Source: Pseudomonas sp. 31-12
GTDB taxonomy: Bacteria > Pseudomonadota > Gammaproteobacteria > Pseudomonadales > Pseudomonadaceae
Assembly: GCF_003151075.1 (NCBI RefSeq)
Contig: NZ_CP029482.1
Location: 2,046,001 to 2,110,000, forward strand
DNA length: 64,000 nucleotides
Reading direction: 5' to 3'
Shown here in pieces: positions 59,220 to 64,000 of this stretch. The notes under the pieces were generated by a model. It saw nothing but the letters and a program-made list of their open reading frames with translations, searched no databases and had not been told where the DNA came from. Position 1 is the stretch's first letter, and the number at the start of each line of letters is the position of its first letter. A program made the translations under genes and the position numbers.

Positions 59220-59702
59220 TCAGCAGGCGACCTGATTCATTGGTGAAACACAGGTTTGCCAAGCGTAGGTGAAGTCGCGAAGGCGACCTTGAGGCTGAAA
59301 AGTCTGGCGCCAGATTCGGGCCATTCCCAACAAGTCATCTGCGGCGGGGAGGGGAGTGTTCTGTTCTTCCACCAGCAGCCAGGCGATGGCAGTGGCGTAA
59401 CGCAGGTTGACGGTCAATTCCAGGTGCGGTCCGCTGAGAAAGGCATGCTGGCTTGCCAAGCCGCGCACGAGACTTGCGCGCTCCGGGTCCAGGGCCAGGT
59501 AATGATCCCAGAGAGCCTGGTGGCGGGGTTCGGCAATTCGGTACAGGCCGTGCCCACGGCGGTCATGCAGGGCGGAACCAAGGGCTGACTGACTGGCGGC
59601 GATGCCCAGCAGCAAGGATTCGGCAGTTGCGCTATGGCGCCCTAGGTAAATCAAAGTCGGGCGGATCACATAACGGCACAGTTCGCTGGCAGCGATACCC
59701 AT
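59220..59702 (-). CDS. Conserved hypothetical protein
   Basis: 160 residues, soluble, mostly helical, no signal peptide. Segments YVIRPTLIYLGRHSATAESLL and RGHGLYRIAEPRHQALWDHY are distinctive but I do not recognise a named domain. Similar proteins occur in pseudomonads next to fadL-type genes. It is transcribed on the same strand as the FadL gene, 147 bases upstream. Confidence 0.65.
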   Translation of the reverse strand: MGIAASELCRYVIRPTLIYLGRHSATAESLLLGIAASQSALGSALHDRRGHGLYRIAEPRHQALWDHYLALDPERASLVRGLASQHAFLSGPHLELTVNLRYATAIAWLLVEEQNTPLPAADDLLGMARIWRQTFQPQGRLRDFTYAWQTCVSPMNQVAC

Positions 59703-59925
59703 AAAGCCCTCGGAACATGAAGTGGTCGGCGATACCTGAAGGGAGCGTTGGCAGCTGGTGAATCGAATCAGGCTCGCCGGAAGCGGAACAAGCCGCTTGA
59801 GTTGAAGTGTAGTGTCATATTCGCGCTGTAAAGGACTGTTTTTAAAATATTTCCGGCTTCGAGTTATAACCGTTATATCGGTTAGTGCTTAGCCGCAGGC
59901 TGCCTGAGGGGAAATAACAGGCAAT

Positions 59926-59957
59926 AAAAAGCCCCGCTTTTTGAGCAGGGCTTTTGA
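59926..59957 (-). terminator. Terminator of the 74-residue gene
   Basis: On the minus strand AAAAGCCC ... GGGCTTTT stem followed by TATTGCC with a T-run. Confidence 0.82.
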
Positions 59958-59979
59958 GGTTTGCAGTCTTTCTGGCGTA

Positions 59980-60204
59980 TCAGGCAACCAGTGCCTGACG
60001 GGTACGCTCGATCACGGCCTGCAGCGGTTCTGCGCTGGAGTATTGATCGGGGTAGAGGCGTTCGCTGTGACGAGCGATGCCGTGTTCGTTGACCAGAGTG
60101 AAGCTGAAGCAGCCTTTGCGAGCAGCCATGATCAGGCAATTCATTGGTGCAAAAGCGTTGGTTAGGGTGCGGATGGCATCCTGGGTGTGGATTTGAGTAG
60201 TCAT
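59980..60204 (-). CDS. Small protein, possibly DUF3509-like
   Basis: 74 residues from ATG 60204, with AGGAACACC upstream. Compact alpha/beta protein: ALTNAFAPMNCLIMAARKG-like N-terminal half, then a basic central HSERLYPDQYSS and a C-terminal helix. Its pattern resembles the small DUF3509 proteins common in Pseudomonas, but I am not sure. It has its own terminator. Confidence 0.6.
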   Translation of the reverse strand: MTTQIHTQDAIRTLTNAFAPMNCLIMAARKGCFSFTLVNEHGIARHSERLYPDQYSSAEPLQAVIERTRQALVA

Positions 60205-61145
60205 TAAATGGGTGTTCCTACAAGCGACACGGATAAGAGCCGTGCAAAATTAAAACGTTCCAGTGACGACGACCACCATTGGTCGAACGAAGAACCCGAC
60301 TGGAACAAAGCAGCCAGTTTGAAGCGCTGATAATTGGCGCGCTTGGGCTGGCAGGTAGGTACTTAGGAGGGCAGGCAACACATCAAGGGCAAAGGTTCTG
60401 GGCCCGGGGTGAAGATCCTGATCAATTTGCAGGCTGGTTCGGTCAGAGTAAGTGAGCTTCGCAACACCCTTTGCTTTCGATTCAAAGGCTGTGTTGGCGC
60501 AAGGTTTACCTGGAAACCATCGAGGTGGTCGATCCCGCTTGTTCGGTAGAGGCTTCCGTTGGGAAGGCTGACCGGGAGGATTTGTTCGACCAGAATTGAC
60601 TTTCAGCTTGGTACTAACGCCGCGGATACTAACGGATCGAGTGGGCGAAGGGAAGCGTGAAAGCAAAATAATTGCAGAGCCCCGCAATCTCGCTCCGCAT
60701 TGGGCCGATTTCCGACCACTGGTCATCTGTCCGGCACAAGCCTGGGACAAGGGTTTGCCAAGGTTATCCCCAGAAACGGTCTGCAAAACGCTCCGAAAAA
60801 GCGCATCGATATAACTGCCGCGAAGGTACTTGTGCACATAAGTTGCGCAGACTGTAACCGTACTGTCATCCGCGAATCGATCACAGTGGGTGCCTGTATT
60901 GAAAATTTAAGTCAATGAAAAACATCGCTTTTTTTTACTGGTGAAAAAATCGTCAGTTTGACTGCGAGCCCCATTCCACAGGGCTTTGCGAGAGTTCAAG
61001 GGCGGTTGTCCACTGAGTTATCCACAGCTTCTGTGGATTGTCCCGAGCGCTTGCTCTAGGACGGGCGTGCCGGGTTTTTTTAGGCTTTACCTGTAAGAAA
61101 AAAAGAGTAGAGTGGCGCGCCTTCCGATCTGCCCCACAGTGCTTT
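60205..61145. other. Long region without a secure gene
   Basis: 941 bases. The minus strand has one open frame of 195 codons (60250-60837) whose third positions are much less GC-biased than real genes here and whose protein is rich in Pro, Arg and Ser; I do not accept it as a gene without homology. Near 61018 is a TTATCCACA box inside a short palindrome. The last 60 bases hold a plausible promoter for the Sel1-like gene (TTTACC-N16-TAGAGT). Confidence 0.6.
61018..61038. promoter_or_regulatory. DnaA-box palindrome
   Basis: TTATCCACA (consensus DnaA box TTATNCACA) on the plus strand at 61018-61026 and its partner CTGTGGAT on the other side of CTT form ATCCACAG-CTT-CTGTGGAT. Could be a DnaA-binding site or a simple hairpin. 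Confidence 0.45.
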
Positions 61146-61469
61146 ATGAAGTTTCGCTCCGTATCAGTTTCTGCGACCTCCACACCTCCCGGTGTTACCC
61201 CTCCCAAACGCTTTTCGATGCGAGTGGCTGAGTGGTTGCTCGATAGCCCGCGCCTGGGTGAAAACACCAACGTCAAACACTTCGCCGGGCGTTTGCTCAA
61301 GCAGCCTGCCCGTGAAGGTGTCGTGGCCGCGCAAAGTCGTCTTGGCCAGCTGATGTGCCGCGAATGCGGCAATGCCCGCGATCGCCGCATTGGCCAGGAC
61401 CTGCTGCGCCAAGCCGCGCGAGCAGGGGATCGGCGCGCCCTACAGGAACTGGGCCTGGTCGAAGACTGA
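61146..61469 (+). CDS. Sel1-like repeat short protein
   Basis: 107 residues from ATG 61146. The middle and end contain one or two Sel1-type helical units (AAQSRLGQLMCRECGNARDRRIGQDLLRQAARAGDRRALQELG), the motif of TPR-like solenoids used in protein-protein contacts. N-terminal 30 residues are Ser/Thr/Pro-rich. Role unknown. Lies 61 bases before rmuC on the same strand. Confidence 0.65.
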   Translation: MKFRSVSVSATSTPPGVTPPKRFSMRVAEWLLDSPRLGENTNVKHFAGRLLKQPAREGVVAAQSRLGQLMCRECGNARDRRIGQDLLRQAARAGDRRALQELGLVED

Positions 61470-61530
61470 GCTGTCCAAGTTCTGACGCCTTGGTTACCCT
61501 TCAAGCTTTATCTCATCGGCAGGAGTCGCT

Positions 61531-63009
61531 ATGGCTATGGACTTGACCAGCATTTTGCTTGGTCTGGCGGGCGCTGCATTGCCATTGCTGGTACTCGCCT
61601 GGCAGATCCAGCGCCGGGCGAGCACGGGGCAGGCCGAGGTGGCCTTGCTGGAAGAGCGTCTGGCCATGTCGCAACTGGCGCAGGACGGTTTGAACGCTCA
61701 GCTCGAAGCCTGCCGCGATGAAATCGGTGATCTGAGCCAGGCCAACGGTGCCAAGCAAGCAGAGTTGGCCGCCATGCGCCGTGAAATCGAACTGCTGCAA
61801 ATCGAGCGCGACGACGCCCGCGATGCATCTCACGCCTGGAACATCGAGCGCGCCGGCAAAGAAGCCGAGCTGCGGCGCCTGGACGCCCGGGCGGCCTCGC
61901 TCACCGCCGAACTGCGTGAGCAGCAGGACAGCCATCAACAACGCCTCAACGACCTGCAAGGCTCGCGTGACGAGCTGCGAGCTCAGTTTGCCGAGCTGGC
62001 GGGCAAGATCTTCGACGAGCGTGAACAGCGTTTCGCCGAAACCAGCCAGCAGCGCCTGGGCCAATTGCTCGATCCTTTGAAGGAACGCATCCAGTCTTTC
62101 GAAAAACGCGTTGAGGAAAGCTATCAGGCCGAAGCCCGCGAACGGTTTTCCCTGGCCAAGGAGCTGGAGCGCCTGCAGCAGCTGAACCTGCGCCTGAGCG
62201 ACGAAGCCACCAACCTCACCCGCGCCTTGAAAGGGCAGAAAACCCAAGGCAACTGGGGTGAGCTGATTCTTGAGCGCGTGCTTGAACATGCCGGGCTGGA
62301 GAAGGGCCGCGAGTACCAGACTCAAGTCACGCTCAAGGGCCCGGACGGTGAGCGCTTCCAGCCGGACGTGATCATTTATCTGCCGGGCGACAAGCAGGTC
62401 GTGGTCGACTCCAAGGTCAGCCTCACGGCCTATCAGCAATACGTGGCGGCCGAAGACGATGCCATCGGCCAGATCGCCATCAAGCAGCACGTCCTGTCGC
62501 TGCGCAATCACGTCAAAGGCCTGTCGGGCAAGGATTACAAGCGACTCGACGGCTTGCACAGCCTGGATTTCGTCTTGCTGTTCGTGCCGATCGAAGCGGC
62601 GTTTTCCGCTGCCTTGCAAGCTGAGCCGACACTGTTCCAGGAAGCCTTCGACCGCAACATCGTCATCGTCAGCCCGACTACGTTGCTGGCGACCCTGCGG
62701 GTCATCGACAGCCTGTGGAAGCAAGAGCGCCAGAGTCAGAACGCCCGGGAAATCGCCGAGCGTGCCGGGTGGCTGTACGACAAGTTCGTGTTGTTCATCC
62801 AGGATCTGGATGAAGTCGGCAATCGCTTGCAGCAACTGGACAAGGCCTACAGCTCTGCGCGCAACAAGCTGACAGAAGGGCGCGGCAACCTGGTCAGTCG
62901 CAGTGAGCAGTTGAAATTGCTGGGTGCGCGCGCCAGCAAGAGCTTGCCGGCTGATCTACTGGAGCGAGCGATGACCGATGTCGATGGATTGGCTGAGTTG
63001 CCTGAATAG
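61531..63009 (+). CDS. rmuC: RmuC family DNA recombination protein
   Basis: 492 residues from ATG 61531, AGGAG 5 bases before it. Single N-terminal membrane anchor (ILLGLAGAALPLLVLAWQI), a long coiled coil (about residues 30-190) and the RmuC core with KGQKTQGNWGELILERVLEHAGL and PDVIIYLPGDKQVVVDSKVSL, a PD-(D/E)xK-like nuclease pattern. RmuC limits rearrangements at inverted repeats and has been linked to phage or mobile DNA restriction. Confidence 0.93.
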   Translation: MAMDLTSILLGLAGAALPLLVLAWQIQRRASTGQAEVALLEERLAMSQLAQDGLNAQLEACRDEIGDLSQANGAKQAELAAMRREIELLQIERDDARDASHAWNIERAGKEAELRRLDARAASLTAELREQQDSHQQRLNDLQGSRDELRAQFAELAGKIFDEREQRFAETSQQRLGQLLDPLKERIQSFEKRVEESYQAEARERFSLAKELERLQQLNLRLSDEATNLTRALKGQKTQGNWGELILERVLEHAGLEKGREYQTQVTLKGPDGERFQPDVIIYLPGDKQVVVDSKVSLTAYQQYVAAEDDAIGQIAIKQHVLSLRNHVKGLSGKDYKRLDGLHSLDFVLLFVPIEAAFSAALQAEPTLFQEAFDRNIVIVSPTTLLATLRVIDSLWKQERQSQNAREIAERAGWLYDKFVLFIQDLDEVGNRLQQLDKAYSSARNKLTEGRGNLVSRSEQLKLLGARASKSLPADLLERAMTDVDGLAELPE

Positions 63010-63017
63010 GTCAAAAG

Positions 63018-63115
63018 CTTCGCGAGCAAGCCCGCTCCCACAGGTTTTTTGGCTTGCTCACTCGATGTGTGCAACAACTCCGATTCCCTGTGGGAGCGGG
63101 CTTGCTCGCGAAGGC
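63018..63115. repeat. REPIN after rmuC
   Basis: Inverted CGCGAGCAAGCCCGCTCCC and GGGAGCGGGCTTGCTCGCGA units about 50 bases apart. Confidence 0.9.
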
Positions 63116-63149
63116 GTCAGCACTGCCGCCAAAGAGCTCAAGCCCTCCA

Positions 63150-64000
63150 TCACAACGGCAAATGCCGACTCAACAACGCCCGCAACGCCGCCGGTTTCAC
63201 CGGTTTGGCCAGGTACTCCAGGCCCGCCGCATGCACCTGGGCCACCGTCTCGGGCCGGCCATCGGCACTGATCACCACCCCCGGCACCGGCTCTCCCAAT
63301 TGAGTGCGCAACCACGCCATCAACTCGGTCCCGGTCTCGCCATGGTCCAGGTGGTAATCCACCAGCGCCAACTGTGGACGTACACCGTCTTTCAGCAGCG
63401 CCGCGCATTCATCGCGGTTGCGCGCGGTCCAGACCTGGCAACCCCAGCGTGTCAGCAAGCTGTTCATGCCGATCAGGATGCTGTCTTCGTTATCGATGCA
63501 CAGCACCTGCGCGCCGCTCAACACATGGCCATTGAGTTCACTGACCTTGGCCGGCGCGACAGTCTGAGCCCGCGCGAGCGGCACGCTGACACTGAACACG
63601 CTGCCACGCCCCGGCCAGGACCGTACGCGCAAGCTGTGACCCAATACGCGACACAGCCCGTCGGCAATCGCCAGTCCCAGACCCAGGCCTTTCTCGGCGC
63701 GCGTCTGGTGGCTGTCGAGGCGTTTGAACTCCTCGAAAATCACCTGCAGTTTGTCTTCCGCAATCCCCGGCCCACGGTCCCAGACCTCCAGGCACAACTC
63801 GCCCTTGCGCCGCCGGACGCCAAGCAGCACCGGCCCCTTGGCATAGCGGAACGCGTTGGTCAGGAAGTTCTGCAGAATCCGTCGCAGCAGTTTGATGTCG
63901 CTGTCGATCCGCAACGTGCTGCCCCGAACCCGGAATTTCAGCCCTTGCTCCTGAGCCAGTGCCTTGAACTCGGCACCGAGCGCATCAAACAGTTCGTTGA
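63150..64000 (-). CDS. Hybrid sensor histidine kinase/response regulator, C-terminal part
   Basis: The gene enters from beyond base 64000 on the minus strand; only the last ~283 residues are present. They contain the end of the dimerisation/histidine region, the ATP-binding domain (N box NFLTNAFRYA, G1 DRGPGIA, G2 GLGLGLAI) and a receiver domain with the acidic pair in IDNEDS, phosphorylatable Asp in ALVDYHLDHG and the switch Lys in YLAKPV. It could be a PAS- or SSF-linked hybrid kinase of the NahK/MxtR type, but the sensor part is missing, so the name is open. Confidence 0.85.
   Translation of the reverse strand, partial: NELFDALGAEFKALAQEQGLKFRVRGSTLRIDSDIKLLRRILQNFLTNAFRYAKGPVLLGVRRRKGELCLEVWDRGPGIAEDKLQVIFEEFKRLDSHQTRAEKGLGLGLAIADGLCRVLGHSLRVRSWPGRGSVFSVSVPLARAQTVAPAKVSELNGHVLSGAQVLCIDNEDSILIGMNSLLTRWGCQVWTARNRDECAALLKDGVRPQLALVDYHLDHGETGTELMAWLRTQLGEPVPGVVISADGRPETVAQVHAAGLEYLAKPVKPAALRALLSRHLPL

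Noticed and set aside
60250..60837. 195-codon minus-strand frame as a gene
   Set aside because: Weak third-position GC bias, Pro/Arg/Ser-rich product and no recognised motif. Kept only as part of a finding.
61018..61038. Chromosomal replication origin
   Set aside because: Only one good DnaA box plus a degenerate partner, and no dnaA, dnaN or rpmH neighbours.
45108..64000. A new defence or mobile system in the 45-64 kb part
   Set aside because: All genes with recognisable domains are core metabolism, envelope or regulation; I found no integrase, transposase, nuclease-helicase set, toxin-antitoxin pair or attachment repeats.

Overview
This 64 kb window is a chromosomal segment of a Pseudomonas, most likely of the fluorescens group. 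The basis is protein sequence and gene order recalled from memory: the gltA/sdhCDAB/sucAB/lpd/sucCD block, the cobO-cobS block, the purM/purN/DUF2066/AI-2E/hda block and the marR/MFS/gpx/fadL block. GC-rich third codon positions and the dispersed REP/REPIN repeats (core GGGAGCGGGCTTGCTCGC or its CGAGCCTGCTCGC variant) agree with this. Nearly everything looks like core genome. I see no prophage, no insertion sequence, no CRISPR array, no tRNA or rRNA and no recognisable defence island.

Layout. 0-8.5 kb: end of a DUF808 membrane protein, an MlaA-like protein with an alpha/beta hydrolase, a small membrane protein, a GH17 membrane enzyme, the orphan betaine-binding protein BetX, and the DUF485/ActP acetate symporter pair. 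8.5-9.6 kb: a gene-free repeat cassette (two inverted 300-bp repeats, three REP units, two hexanucleotide tandem arrays). 9.6-22.7 kb: citrate synthase divergent from the succinate dehydrogenase, 2-oxoglutarate dehydrogenase and succinyl-CoA synthetase genes, with consensus promoters for both arms and structured leaders before sdhC, sucA and sucC. 22.7-32.6 kb: BrnQ, DUF599 and MAPEG proteins, a small lipoprotein, two thioesterases, HtpG, dienelactone hydrolase family, pirin, OsmC and an amidohydrolase. 32.7-35.3 kb: cystathionine beta-synthase and gamma-lyase (reverse transsulfuration). 35.3-41.3 kb: DUF3108, PurN, PurM, DUF2066, AI-2E family protein and Hda. 41.5-45.7 kb: two NlpC/P60 lipoproteins, an O-methyltransferase, a sorbosone-dehydrogenase-like lipoprotein and an unknown protein. 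45.8-55.1 kb: a cobalamin riboswitch followed by ten genes of late cobalamin synthesis. 55.3-64 kb: MarR regulator with its own operators, MFS exporter and a 40-residue membrane peptide, periplasmic glutathione peroxidase, FadL-type porin, small unknown genes, RmuC and the C-terminal part of a hybrid histidine kinase.

I found no clear novel multigene system. The features most worth following up are the repeat cassette at 8.5-9.5 kb, the REP element that encodes the end of CobB and sits on the bluB start, the MarR operator pair with an apparently leaderless marR transcript, the coupled 40-residue peptide, the structured TCA-cycle leaders, and the 0.9 kb stretch at 60.2-61.1 kb with its odd open frame and paired DnaA-like boxes.
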